The notes: generated from the letters alone by a model not told the origin. 32,590 bases of DNA from RGIG5327 sp045612485 (GCA_045612485.1 JAZKZE010000039.1:1-32590); one strand, 5' to 3'; positions 1 through 8,394 are shown, counted from the stretch's first letter. Numbers and translations are program-made.

Positions 1-265
1 AAGGGGGCAAAGGCACTGTAAGTGCCGCAGGAACACAGCCCGGAGGATAGGGGGCTGAAAGTCCCCGTATCCCCGGGTGTAAGTACAAAATAAAAATAAG
101 CTCTGAAAGAGCGTCAGAAAAAAACATATCTTGCTGTATTCTGCCGCCCTTTCAGGGCTTGATTTTTGGGGCAATCCACCCGGGGCTGCCTCCTCTTTCA
201 GAGGACTTACCACCGGTCTATGTACCTGCGGGGCTTTCAGCCCCTCTTGCCCCTCCGGGGCTGTT
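1..265. repeat. Inverted arrays of CT-GAA-AG hairpins
   Basis: Six short hairpins share a core of CT, a three-base loop and AG. Three read on the plus strand: 12-26 (6-bp stem, loop GTA), 51-66 (GGGG stem with one bulge, loop GAA) and 100-112 (5-bp stem, loop GAA). Three read on the minus strand: 146-158, 192-204 and 230-244, all with loop GAA on that strand. The modules between them also recur in the same order, AGCCC(C)GGAGG, then CCCCGGGTG and GTAAGT, so the left half is a degenerate inverted copy of the right half. A small ORF at 159-350 lies across the right half but is rich in Pro and Gly and looks like translated repeat. The family is not named here; it may be a non-autonomous palindromic element. 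Confidence 0.65.
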
Positions 266-289
266 TAAACTCTCTTACACATCCAGCAG

Positions 290-315
290 AATCCTTTTAC
301 CCTCGCAAAAGGATT
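290..315. repeat. Perfect 9-bp inverted repeat
   Basis: AATCCTTTT and AAAAGGATT are separated by eight bases (ACCCTCGC). No T tract follows on either strand, so it is not a standard intrinsic terminator. It sits just past the hairpin arrays and may mark the end of that element. From 316 to 446 I see only AT-rich sequence. Confidence 0.5.
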
Positions 316-446
316 CCGCTTTAACCGGAAGGATGAACTGCAAAGAATAATTTTACAGAAAATTACTCTCTCTCATTTTAAAAAACAGATTTTATGTGAT
401 AACTGTGAAAAAAAGGAATATTCTCCCTCCGGAAAAGATTTTCCAT

Positions 447-475
447 TTGAAAAAACATATATGATACAGTATCTT
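447..475 (+). promoter_or_regulatory. Candidate sigma70-type promoter for the 525 gene
   Basis: A -35 box TTGAAA (447-452), a 17-bp spacer and a -10 box TATCTT (470-475) lie 49 bases before the start codon. The -10 is only fair. It is the best match in the 360-524 leader. Confidence 0.45.
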
Positions 476-524
476 TACCATGTAGGATTTTATTTTCCGT
501 TAAACGCTGAAAAAGAGGTTTTTT

Positions 525-1868
525 ATGAGAAAAACAATACTGTATGCTTTTATTTCATGTTCCATTTTGTTTTTTACGCTTTCCGCCGCCGGAACAGAGG
601 ATTTGCTGGATGAATATGAAACTATCTTTAACAGGGTCGTCAATAATTATGAAAATGCGTTGAGAATTCCGGAAAGCCGTGTCGGAAAGGATTATCAGAA
701 GACCCTGAAGAATTTTATCAGAATATCCGGAAGATTGCAGAAACGTGTTTCTTCCGGTGGTGCTGATTATAATTTCGAGATCCTGGCCCGCAATATAGAA
801 ATGATGTTTTCAAAAACGGTAAGTTTTCTTGCGTATGAAAAAGATGGCGAAAAAAGATATGCCCTCGGGGAAAAACCTTTTGACCGCCCGAGAGAAAAAA
901 ACAGATTCAAGCGGGAAAGTTACGATCAGGACAGAAAACGGAACAAAAAGAGCAGTTCTGCAAGATCTTCATATTCCAAGGACCGTAAAACAAATGAACG
1001 CAACCAGTTTCTCAAGGAGAATAATCCGCTTTCTCTTTTCAATATTCTTACCGCAGACCTGAAAAGTCTCCGCAGTGACGGTATCCTGGAAAGCGGTAAT
1101 TCCTTTCAGATGACAGTGAAAGAATGTATAAGACTCTCCGATTTTTACAACCGTCATTATATGTCCTATCTTTTCCGGATCAATTCTGATTATTTCAAAC
1201 GGGAATTCAGACGCCGCGGTGAGCTCCTTCCCCGGACGGCACAGAAACTTATGCGTATGAACAACCGGAGAAATTCCGGACAGCTGCCCTGCAATCTTTC
1301 CCAGGAAGCATCTATTATTCTGCGTGTCACGGGATTTTATACTGCGGATCTTGCCAGGGATTCCAAAAAGGGCAGAGAGGTATTTTCCTCCCATAACCGT
1401 CAGGAAGCCCGGACTTCTTTTGAGAGGATAAAAAGTACTTTGATCATGTTGAGCAAGGATTTTGATACTGCCCGTGGAGGAGCAACCGGGAAAAAAACTA
1501 TGCTGTCGGGAATTACCGCAGACAGTTCCGGAAATATTGATACAGAAAATCTTTCCGGAGAGGAATTGAAAACAAAACTTTTAAAGATACGCAGGAAGAT
1601 CTTTGAGGGCAATACCCTTATGAATGGTGTGGATAAAAATACTTTACGCAAGTTCAGAGTCACCCTTACAAGAAAGGAGCAGTCCGCTTTTACAAAGATC
1701 CGGAAGAATTATGCAACTAACGGGTATGATTCTGAAGCCGCCGACCGTTACAGCTGCATATATATTCTGAATAACCCGGAAAAAACTTATGATAAAAATG
1801 AAGTAAGCCGTGTCCTGATGCGTCTTGTAAAAGAGCTGGAGAAGGAAAATAAAAAGAAGATGGAGTAA
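525..1868 (+). CDS. Secreted basic protein of unknown function
   Basis: I do not recognise this 447-residue protein. It begins with a clear Sec-type signal peptide (basic MRK, hydrophobic core to about residue 20, SAAG near the cleavage site), so it is probably periplasmic or outer-membrane associated; there is no lipobox cysteine. The mature part is helical and very basic, with a low-complexity Lys/Arg/Ser/Asn stretch at about residues 110-165 between two more regular helical regions. No catalytic motif or transmembrane helix is visible after the signal peptide. The start is supported by GAGG six bases upstream of the ATG. It stands alone between the hairpin arrays and a long AT-rich gap, with its own candidate promoter and a downstream hairpin. 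The charged middle could bind nucleic acid or an anionic polymer, but that is a guess. Confidence 0.8.
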   Translation: MRKTILYAFISCSILFFTLSAAGTEDLLDEYETIFNRVVNNYENALRIPESRVGKDYQKTLKNFIRISGRLQKRVSSGGADYNFEILARNIEMMFSKTVSFLAYEKDGEKRYALGEKPFDRPREKNRFKRESYDQDRKRNKKSSSARSSYSKDRKTNERNQFLKENNPLSLFNILTADLKSLRSDGILESGNSFQMTVKECIRLSDFYNRHYMSYLFRINSDYFKREFRRRGELLPRTAQKLMRMNNRRNSGQLPCNLSQEASIILRVTGFYTADLARDSKKGREVFSSHNRQEARTSFERIKSTLIMLSKDFDTARGGATGKKTMLSGITADSSGNIDTENLSGEELKTKLLKIRRKIFEGNTLMNGVDKNTLRKFRVTLTRKEQSAFTKIRKNYATNGYDSEAADRYSCIYILNNPEKTYDKNEVSRVLMRLVKELEKENKKKME

Positions 1869-1892
1869 ATGATATGATGTGATATGGAACCA

Positions 1893-1923
1893 CAGGAGTA
1901 TTGCCGGATAAAGTGTACTCCTG
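1893..1923 (+). terminator. Stem-loop after the 525 gene
   Basis: CAGGAGTA (1893-1900) pairs perfectly with TACTCCTG (1916-1923) over a 15-base loop, 24 bases past the stop codon. The downstream sequence is only weakly T-rich (CGGCCATTTTCTG), so termination may be inefficient. Confidence 0.45.
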
Positions 1924-2288
1924 CGGCCATTTTCTGTATATCTTTGTTTTCCGGAAATTGCCGCTTGAAATGGTATGACTCTTCTGCCCGCTTATTTTTA
2001 TATTTTAAGCAGGAAAAACTGTATGGAATAACTGCAAATACAGATTTTTGACTTTCCCTTTTCTGACAGGCTGAATTTGATACTTTTTTACCAATTTGAA
2101 AACTGAAAAATTTTTTTTCAAATTTTTTTTTTAATTTTTTTTCCTGTTGCAGATTATCATTATTTTGGCAGATTATTTTGCCTGAAAATGTTTTATTTTT
2201 AAACTGTTTTATTTTTGATCTATTTCTGCATTTATACTAACATTTGTATGTTGAAAACGTTTCTCAACCCCCCTTCCGGACCCAGTGG
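1924..2288. other. AT-rich intergenic stretch
   Basis: No credible gene is seen. The stretch contains long A and T runs (about 2096-2140), a direct repeat of GCAGATTAT at 2149-2157 and 2168-2176, and a doubled TGTTTTATTTTT near 2189-2216. It is likely to be bent DNA or an upstream element for the following repressor gene. Confidence 0.4.
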
Positions 2289-2316
2289 TTGAAATTTTTT
2301 TGCATAAAAATATTTT
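2289..2316 (+). promoter_or_regulatory. Candidate promoter for the LexA-like gene
   Basis: TTGAAA (2289-2294), a 16-bp spacer and TATTTT (2311-2316). Initiation near 2323 would give a leader of about 117 bases that contains the inverted repeat at 2377-2396. The AT-rich background makes a chance match possible. Confidence 0.35.
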
Positions 2317-2376
2317 TCCCTGCGAATTAGGAAAAGGCAAAACGCAGAAATGACTTCTGCAAGCCTGTTTTCCGGT

Positions 2377-2396
2377 CTGTAAAACAAGTCTTACAG
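2377..2396. promoter_or_regulatory. Inverted repeat CTGTAA-N8-TTACAG, candidate operator
   Basis: Perfect 6-bp half sites are separated by eight bases and end 43 bases before the LexA-like start codon. The flanks TTCCG and CGGAA extend the symmetry with a 2-base offset. CTGT...ACAG half sites recall proteobacterial LexA boxes, but the spacing differs. It could be the repressor's own operator or an RNA hairpin in the leader. Confidence 0.45.
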
Positions 2397-2439
2397 CGGA
2401 AGATAAAACCATCCAATTTTAAGGGAAAGGAAGTGGCCT

Positions 2440-3057
2440 ATGAAAGGACTTACTGACAAACAGCGCAACATTCTGGATTTCATCGAGGATTTTATGGAAG
2501 TGAACATGATGGCCCCTACTGTGTATGAGATCGCAGAGCATTTCGGGATCAAAACTTCTACAGTATTCGCCCATGTAAGAAGCCTTCAGAAAAAGAACTT
2601 TCTTACCAGAAGTTCCAAAGCAAGAAGTATCTCCCTGAAACATCCTCACAAAAAGAACCGCCGGCCTGCCGGATTGCGTTCCGTACCGTTGTATAATTCT
2701 CCGGAAGAAGCGGAGAAGAAGACAAAAAACAATTCCGAGATATTTTACGATTCCGCCATGCTGAAAGAAAGCAGAGATCTGAAAAAGCTCTTTGCCGTTC
2801 GTATCGGCGAAGGTATGGGAGATTTCGGGATGATCGGCGGCGATATCGCCATACTCAAACGTTCTCCTGCCAAACTGAAAACCGGTGACATCGTTCTCAT
2901 GAACATTGGCGGTGTGCCTCAGCTGCGTTCCTGCCGTGCTCTGGAGTCCGGGATTATGGAATTCGTGTCCGGCGACAGTACAAAAGGCGTTCTGAGCACA
3001 ACTGAAAAAACATTTCCTGTTGATGGGGTAGTCGTTGGTTTACAGCGTAACATGTAA
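2440..3057 (+). CDS. LexA-like repressor with degenerate protease domain
   Basis: The protein has 205 residues, the normal length for LexA. Residues 1-68 match the LexA winged-helix DNA-binding domain (start MKGLTDKQRNILDFI, then APTVYEIAEHFGIKTSTV). Residues 107-203 match the S24 peptidase fold in outline (FAVRIGEGMGDFGMIGGDIA, GDIVLMN, and VDGVVVGL near the end). Three features needed for self-cleavage are missing. No Ala-Gly site is seen in the linker (residues 80-105), the catalytic Ser in the usual GxSM motif is Gly125 (GEGM), and the position of the catalytic Lys is occupied by Gln161/Leu162 (VPQLR). It should bind DNA and dimerise but not cleave itself, so induction through RecA seems unlikely. 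AAGG and GGAAG lie upstream of the ATG. It is monocistronic, bounded by the terminator at 3289-3318. Confidence 0.85.
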   Translation: MKGLTDKQRNILDFIEDFMEVNMMAPTVYEIAEHFGIKTSTVFAHVRSLQKKNFLTRSSKARSISLKHPHKKNRRPAGLRSVPLYNSPEEAEKKTKNNSEIFYDSAMLKESRDLKKLFAVRIGEGMGDFGMIGGDIAILKRSPAKLKTGDIVLMNIGGVPQLRSCRALESGIMEFVSGDSTKGVLSTTEKTFPVDGVVVGLQRNM

Positions 3058-3104
3058 AAAAAAGTCCTGATACCCCGGAAAATTAAAAAGAAATACTGCC
3101 GTGG

Positions 3105-3161
3105 GAGTTTTGAGTGATCCCGCCGGTATATCCGGCAGGGGGAGGGATCAGGAAAAAACTC
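3105..3161 (+). ncRNA. Long 3' stem-loop, possible sRNA or 3' UTR element
   Basis: An extended hairpin forms from three stacked stems: GAGTTTT (3105-3111) with AAAACTC (3155-3161), TGATCCC (3115-3121) with GGGATCA (3144-3150), and GCCGG (3122-3126) with CCGGC (3132-3136). A second hairpin follows (GACCGT and ACGGTC, about 3209-3237), then the strong terminator at 3289. The region lies between the LexA-like stop and that terminator and holds no credible ORF. It would be transcribed as a long structured 3' UTR or a processed small RNA. It matches no riboswitch class I know. Confidence 0.4.
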
Positions 3162-3288
3162 TTCAGCTGAAAACCGATTTCAGAACAGATTTCAAGAGGT
3201 GTGAAAACGACCGTGGGACTTATTAACAGGTACGGTCCTTTTTGAAGGGGGAACACTTCCTTGAATATCATGGCGGTACAGGGTTTCT

Positions 3289-3318
3289 CTCCGGAAGCGA
3301 TTCCGGAGTTATTTTTTT
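3289..3318 (+). terminator. Strong intrinsic terminator
   Basis: CTCCGGAA (3289-3296) and TTCCGGAG (3301-3308) form a perfect 8-bp stem with a GCGA tetraloop, followed by TTATTTTTTT. It closes the LexA-like transcript and insulates the next promoter 33 bp downstream. Confidence 0.9.
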
Positions 3319-3350
3319 AAAAAAAATTTATTTTCATTTCTCCCCCCTGT

Positions 3351-3379
3351 TTGACTTTTTTTTATCTTCAATATATATT
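3351..3379 (+). promoter_or_regulatory. Promoter of the transporter-nadD operon
   Basis: TTGACT (3351-3356), an exact 17-bp spacer and TATATT (3374-3379), directly after the terminator. Expected initiation is near 3386, giving a leader of about 43 bases. Confidence 0.75.
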
Positions 3380-3428
3380 AACGGAAAATCGGAAGAAAAG
3401 ACGTAAACAATACATCATGGAGAAAAAA

Positions 3429-4451
3429 ATGAAAAAACTTGTCATCATCCTTGTTATTATCGCTGTTGCCGGATTGGGATTCTACACATTTAAATCCTGG
3501 AGGGAAAATGCCATTTACCGCAATCCAGCCTTTACTTCCGGGAACGGACGGCTGGAGGCTACGGAAGTAAGTATAGCTGCAAAGAATGCCGGAAAGATCG
3601 AGAATGTTTTTGTGGATGAAGGCGATTATGTGAAAAAAAATCAGCACCTTGCCCAGATGCAGACAAATGTTCTGGATGCGGAACTGGCCCAGGCAAAGGC
3701 CATGATCCTTGTCAAGGAAGCGGAACTTGCCTCTGCCAAAGCCGGAGTCATGCACAAACAGAGCAATTATGACAATGCCAAAAAAAGGTATGACCGTGCA
3801 AAAAGTCTTTATGCTAGTAAAGCGGTTTCCCAGCAGACTTATGAGAATGATGAATCCCTTTTCAAAGGTGCCAGTGCGGAACTTGCATCCGCCAATGCCA
3901 AAGTGAAACAGGCAGAAGCGGCGATCGTTGCGGCAAAGGCTGATGCACAGCGGATCCAGGCAGATATTGATGACTGCAAACTTACGGCTCCCCTTGAAGG
4001 ACGGATCCAGTATAAAGTGGCTGAACCCGGCGAGATCCTCTCTTCCGGCGGACGCGTCCTCAATCTTGTTGACCTTACCGATGTATATATGACTTTCTTT
4101 GTTCCCGAAATGGTTGCCGGAAAGATCCGTATCGGTGCGGATGTGCGTATTCTTCTTGATGCTCTTCCCGAGATTCCCATTCCTGCCAAGATCTCCTATG
4201 TGGCAAGTACCGCCCAGTTCACTCCCAAGACGGTGGAAACAAGAGTGGAACGTCAGAAACTCATGTTCCGTGTCAAAGCCAGGATCGCTCCTGAACTTCT
4301 GAAAAAATATGTTACGATCGTGAAAACCGGTCTGCCCGGTGTTGCCTGGGTACGGCTTGATCCTGAAGCACAGTGGCCTGAATTCCTCCGTTACAAAAAA
4401 GGTGCTGCTGTTGCCGCCGCCGGTGTCAAAGGTGATGCAGGTGAAAAATGA
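3429..4451 (+). CDS. HlyD/YhiI-type membrane-fusion protein
   Basis: This 340-residue protein is a periplasmic adaptor that should link the inner-membrane transporter encoded downstream to an outer-membrane channel. It has one N-terminal membrane anchor (LVIILVIIAVAGLGFYTF), a split lipoyl-like domain (first half about 35-75, GKIENVFVDEGDYVKK; second half about 180-215, LTAPLEGRIQ), a coiled-coil hairpin rich in Ala and Lys between them, and a C-terminal beta-barrel with the GLPGVAWVRL segment typical of the YbhG/YhiI group. I chose the ATG at 3429 because GGAG lies six bases before it. An ATG at 3417 is also possible, and the longer ORF to 3351 would overlap the promoter. Its stop overlaps the next start (ATGA). 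The gene order adaptor, RbbA-like, ABC-2 permease matches the E. coli yhiI-rbbA-yhhJ locus. Confidence 0.9.
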   Translation: MKKLVIILVIIAVAGLGFYTFKSWRENAIYRNPAFTSGNGRLEATEVSIAAKNAGKIENVFVDEGDYVKKNQHLAQMQTNVLDAELAQAKAMILVKEAELASAKAGVMHKQSNYDNAKKRYDRAKSLYASKAVSQQTYENDESLFKGASAELASANAKVKQAEAAIVAAKADAQRIQADIDDCKLTAPLEGRIQYKVAEPGEILSSGGRVLNLVDLTDVYMTFFVPEMVAGKIRIGADVRILLDALPEIPIPAKISYVASTAQFTPKTVETRVERQKLMFRVKARIAPELLKKYVTIVKTGLPGVAWVRLDPEAQWPEFLRYKKGAAVAAAGVKGDAGEK

Positions 4452-7234
4452 TGAAACAGGACTTTTCCAATATAAAAGATCCTGTTGTCCGTTTCCGCGA
4501 TCTTACTTTAAATTATGGTAAAGTCCTTGCGCTGGATCATGTTTCCCTTGATCTGCCTTCAAAGACTCTTATCGGACTTATCGGGCCTGACGGGGTTGGT
4601 AAATCCACCCTTCTCTCCCTTGTTACAGGAGCCCATGCCATGCAGGGAGGGTCTCTTTCTGTGCTGGGCGGGGATATGCGGGACAAAGCACACCGGAATA
4701 AAGTATGTCCGAAGATCGCCTATATGCCGCAGGGATTGGGAAAAAATCTTTATTTTACCCTTTCCGTGGAGGAAAATCTTCAGTTTTTCGGACGGCTTTT
4801 CGGGCATGACGATGCGGAATGCCGCCGCAGGATCGAACGTTTGACAAAAAGTACCGGATTATATCCATTCCTTGACCGCCCCGCAGGAAAACTTTCCGGC
4901 GGGATGAAACAGAAACTGGGATTGTGCTGTTCCCTTATCCATGATCCGGATCTTCTTATTCTGGATGAACCCACTACCGGGGTGGATCCTCTTGCCAGAC
5001 GCCAGTTCTGGGATCTTGTGGATTCCATAAGAGAAGAACAGCCCGATATGAGTGTGGTTGTGGCAACAGCCTATATGGATGAAGCCCAGAGGTTTGAGTA
5101 TCTTATTGCCATGGATGACGGAAAGATCCTGGATACCGGTACACCGGAAGAGATTTTGAAAAAGACAGACCGCCCCAATCTGGATGCCGCTTTTATCCAG
5201 CTGCTCCCGGAGGAGAAGCGTGCCGGTCATAAAGAGCTTACTGTTCCCCCGCTGGTTGTGGATGAGAAGGATTCTTATGCCATCGAAGCGGAAGGCCTTA
5301 CCAGAAGATTCGGTTCTTTTGTGGCTGTGGATCATGTAAGTTTCAAGATACGGAAAGGGGAGATTTTCGGATTTCTCGGTTCCAACGGCTGCGGAAAGAC
5401 CACCACCATGCGTATGCTTACAGGGCTTCTGCCGGCAACGGAGGGAAGTGCAAAACTTTTCGGCAAACCCATTGCCGGTGATACCATGTCCATACGGGAA
5501 AATCTCGGTTATATGACCCAGCTTTTCTCTCTTTACGGGGATCTTTCCTGCCGTCAGAACCTTTTCCTGTATGCAAGATTATACGGGATTGCGGAAGAGA
5601 TGGTTGCCTCCCGGGTGGAGGAGATGCTGGAGCGTTTTCAGTTGAAAGAGATCGAAAATACTCTGCCGAAAAATCTTCCACTGGGGTTGAAACAGCGTCT
5701 TTCTCTTGCTGCTGCTGTCATTCACCATCCCCAGATCCTTATTCTGGACGAACCTACATCCGGGGTGGATCCGGTGGCGAGGGATCTTTTCTGGGAATTG
5801 ATCATTGAACTTGCCCGCCGGGATAAAGTCACCATCTTCATTACCACTCACTTTATGAATGAAGCGGAACGCTGTGACCGTATATCTTTGATGCATTCCG
5901 GTAAATCCCTTGTTTGCGATACTCCCGCAAAGATCGTGGAAATGCGGAAAGCGGCAACACTGGAAGAAGCCTTTATCGGTTATCTGGAAGATGCTGATCC
6001 AGCCTCCAACAAACGGCAGAAGATTGAATTATCCGGCGGAAATATTGCAAAGGAAGCGGAGCATATTTCCGTAGAAGACAATAATAATACCGGTAAAAAG
6101 AGAAAAGAGATCTTCAGTTTCAAACGCTGTCTTACCTGTGCCTGGCGTGAAAATCTCGAACTTTTACGCGACCCCATCCGTGCCACTCTTGCCCTGTTCG
6201 GTGCCATGATCCTTATGCTGGTCATGGGGTACGGGATCAATATGGACGTGGAGGATCTTACTTTTGCTGTTCTGGACAGGGATCAGTCTGTCATCAGCCA
6301 GAATTATGTGCTCAATATTGCCGGAAGCCGCTATTTTCATGAGAAAAAGCCTGTCCGGGATTATGCGGATCTGGATGAACGCATGAAAAGCGGGGAACTC
6401 AATCTTGTTGTGGAGATCCCGCCCGGATTCGGCAGGGATGTGGAGCAGAAACTTTCTCCGGAAGTATCCTACTGGATCGACGGAGCTATGCCTTCCCGTG
6501 CAGAAACTATCAATGGATATGTGAAATCCCTCCATTCCCAATGGCTGGAGGAACAGCAGAAAAAGATGCCGAACTATAAAAAACAGGAAAGTTTCAATAT
6601 CCAGACCCGTTACCGTTACAATCCGGATGTATTGAGTCTGCCCGCTATGGTTCCTGCTGTGATCCCCATCCTCCTCATGATGATCCCCGCTATTCTGGCG
6701 GCTCTTGCCGTGGTGCGGGAAAAAGAGATGGGGTCCATCATCAATCTTTATGTGACGCCGTTAAGCAGACTGGAATTCCTGTTGGGAAAACAGCTTCCCT
6801 ATGTGGCATTTTCCGTTCTGAGTGCCTTCCTGCTTGTGGTAATGGCTGTGATCGTATTTGATGTGCCGGTAAAGGGCAGTTTATTTACTCTGCTTGCCTC
6901 TCTGGTATTGTATTGTGTGATCACTACCGGATTCGGACTTCTTGCCTCCTCGGTGACAAGAAGTCAGATCGCTGTGATCTTTATGACCCTTCTTGCCACG
7001 ATTCTGCCCGCTACCCAGATGTGCGGCATGATGAACCCTGTGGATACACAGGAAGGTATGGCAAGGATCATTGGAGAGATCTATCCCACCACCTATATGC
7101 TGCAGATCAGCCGCGGGGTGTTCAACAAGGCTCTGGGGTTGAAAGATCTGTATCAGCCCCTTCTGGTTCTTCTGATCGAGATACCCTGTATTCTTGCACT
7201 GGGTACGGTTTTCCAGAAAAAGCAGGAAGAGTAA
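4448..7234 (+). CDS. rbbA: RbbA-type ABC transporter, two ATPases fused to a permease
   Basis: At 928 residues this is the usual RbbA/YhiH size. ATPase 1 (about 14-240) has Walker A GPDGVGKST (46-54), signature LSGGMKQ (149-155), Walker B with LDEP (about 172-175) and the family-typical VATAYMDEAQRF. ATPase 2 (about 278-500) has GSNGCGKTT (311-319), LDEP (433-436) and ITTHFMNEAERCDRI. Its signature is LPLGLKQ (410-416) instead of LSGG, so one composite ATP site may be altered. From residue 580 an ABC-2 permease follows, with one helix, a large extracytoplasmic domain (600-725) and about five helices to the end. The protein likely exports a hydrophobic or cationic compound together with the adaptor and the second permease. 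In E. coli a homologue is reported as a ribosome-associated ATPase, but the fused permease argues for export. ATG at 4451 is an equally good start. Confidence 0.92.
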   Translation: MMKQDFSNIKDPVVRFRDLTLNYGKVLALDHVSLDLPSKTLIGLIGPDGVGKSTLLSLVTGAHAMQGGSLSVLGGDMRDKAHRNKVCPKIAYMPQGLGKNLYFTLSVEENLQFFGRLFGHDDAECRRRIERLTKSTGLYPFLDRPAGKLSGGMKQKLGLCCSLIHDPDLLILDEPTTGVDPLARRQFWDLVDSIREEQPDMSVVVATAYMDEAQRFEYLIAMDDGKILDTGTPEEILKKTDRPNLDAAFIQLLPEEKRAGHKELTVPPLVVDEKDSYAIEAEGLTRRFGSFVAVDHVSFKIRKGEIFGFLGSNGCGKTTTMRMLTGLLPATEGSAKLFGKPIAGDTMSIRENLGYMTQLFSLYGDLSCRQNLFLYARLYGIAEEMVASRVEEMLERFQLKEIENTLPKNLPLGLKQRLSLAAAVIHHPQILILDEPTSGVDPVARDLFWELIIELARRDKVTIFITTHFMNEAERCDRISLMHSGKSLVCDTPAKIVEMRKAATLEEAFIGYLEDADPASNKRQKIELSGGNIAKEAEHISVEDNNNTGKKRKEIFSFKRCLTCAWRENLELLRDPIRATLALFGAMILMLVMGYGINMDVEDLTFAVLDRDQSVISQNYVLNIAGSRYFHEKKPVRDYADLDERMKSGELNLVVEIPPGFGRDVEQKLSPEVSYWIDGAMPSRAETINGYVKSLHSQWLEEQQKKMPNYKKQESFNIQTRYRYNPDVLSLPAMVPAVIPILLMMIPAILAALAVVREKEMGSIINLYVTPLSRLEFLLGKQLPYVAFSVLSAFLLVVMAVIVFDVPVKGSLFTLLASLVLYCVITTGFGLLASSVTRSQIAVIFMTLLATILPATQMCGMMNPVDTQEGMARIIGEIYPTTYMLQISRGVFNKALGLKDLYQPLLVLLIEIPCILALGTVFQKKQEE

Positions 7235-7267
7235 GAAAAAGGCATAAATCTGAAAGGGAAAATTATT

Positions 7268-8380
7268 ATGATCCGGTCAGTAAAAAATATATATCATCTC
7301 GGAGTAAAGGAGCTTGTAAGTCTTTTCAGAGACTATCTGCTTCTTATCCTTATCATCTATTCCTTTTCTGTTGCGGTCGTGGTGGCTTCCAGGGGAAAAC
7401 CCGATTCTCTGAGTTCTGCCGCCATTGCTGTTGTGGATGAGGATCATTCCCAGCTTTCCAAACAGATCGCGGATGCCTTCTTTCCGCCCATGTTTATTCC
7501 GGCAAAGGAGATCCAGCGGTCGGAGATCGATCCGGCAATGGATGCGGGGGAATATACTTTTGTACTTGTGATCCCTGTAAATTTCGAGAAAGACCTTATG
7601 GCAAATCTTGATCCGGAGATCCAGCTCAATGTGGATGCCACAAGAATGTCCCAGGCATTCACGGGGGCAGGGTATATCCAGCAGATCATTGACGGGGAAG
7701 TGCGGACGTTCCTCAAGAAGAATTCTGAAAAAGGCATTGCTGAAATGGTGATACGCAACCGTTTCAACCCAAACCTCACCCAGCCGTGGTTCGATGCGGT
7801 GATGCAGCTGGTGAACAATATCACCATGCTTGCCATTATCCTTACCGGTTCCGCCCTGATCCGGGAACGGGAAAACGGTACTCTGGAACATTTGCTTGTC
7901 ATGCCGGTGACGGAGTTCCAGATCATGGCTTCCAAGATCTGGTCCATGATGGCGGTGGTACTGGTTGCGACAGCTTTTTCCATAATCTTTGTGGTGCATA
8001 TTTTTCTTCAAGTACCTATGGAAGGTTCCTTCCTGCTGTTTATTTCAGGGGTGGCTCTGCATCTTTTTGCCGCAACGTCCCTGGGGATCTTTCTGGCATG
8101 TATTGCACAGAATATGCCCCAGCTGGGGATGCTGCTCATCCTTATCCTCATGCCCATGCAGATGCTTTCCGGGAGCATGACACCTATGGAAAGTATGCCC
8201 AAATGGGTACAGGTCGTCATGCAGGCGGCTCCCACTACGCATTTTGTGGAATTTTCCCAGGCGATCCTTTACAGGGGTGCGGGACTTGATGTGGTATGGT
8301 TCTCCTTCCTGAAACTCTTATGTATCGGCGCATTGCTTTTTGCCCTTTCTCTGAGCAGTTTCCGTAAATCTGTGGCATAA
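7268..8380 (+). CDS. ABC-2 type permease, YhhJ-like
   Basis: This 370-residue inner-membrane protein has the ABC-2 layout: one N-terminal helix (about 20-38), a periplasmic domain (about 45-175) and five to six C-terminal helices. The cytoplasmic loop RERENGTLEHLLVMPVT is the conserved coupling segment of this permease family, and LSGSMTPMESMP marks the later family motif. It should pair with the permease half of the upstream RbbA-like protein to form the full transmembrane pore. It starts 33 bp after that gene, with AAAGGGAAA upstream of the ATG, and is followed 14 bp later by nadD. Substrate unknown; multidrug, dye or bile-type compounds are possibilities by analogy only. Confidence 0.92.
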   Translation: MIRSVKNIYHLGVKELVSLFRDYLLLILIIYSFSVAVVVASRGKPDSLSSAAIAVVDEDHSQLSKQIADAFFPPMFIPAKEIQRSEIDPAMDAGEYTFVLVIPVNFEKDLMANLDPEIQLNVDATRMSQAFTGAGYIQQIIDGEVRTFLKKNSEKGIAEMVIRNRFNPNLTQPWFDAVMQLVNNITMLAIILTGSALIRERENGTLEHLLVMPVTEFQIMASKIWSMMAVVLVATAFSIIFVVHIFLQVPMEGSFLLFISGVALHLFAATSLGIFLACIAQNMPQLGMLLILILMPMQMLSGSMTPMESMPKWVQVVMQAAPTTHFVEFSQAILYRGAGLDVVWFSFLKLLCIGALLFALSLSSFRKSVA

Positions 8381-8394
8381 TAAGGGGGATTTTT

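Noticed and set aside
159..350. 63-codon ORF in the hairpin array
   Set aside because: It translates palindromic repeats and has no ribosome-binding site.
7277..8011. 244-codon minus-strand ORF
   Set aside because: Antisense to the ABC-2 permease; composition is rich in His and Arg as expected for a shadow frame.
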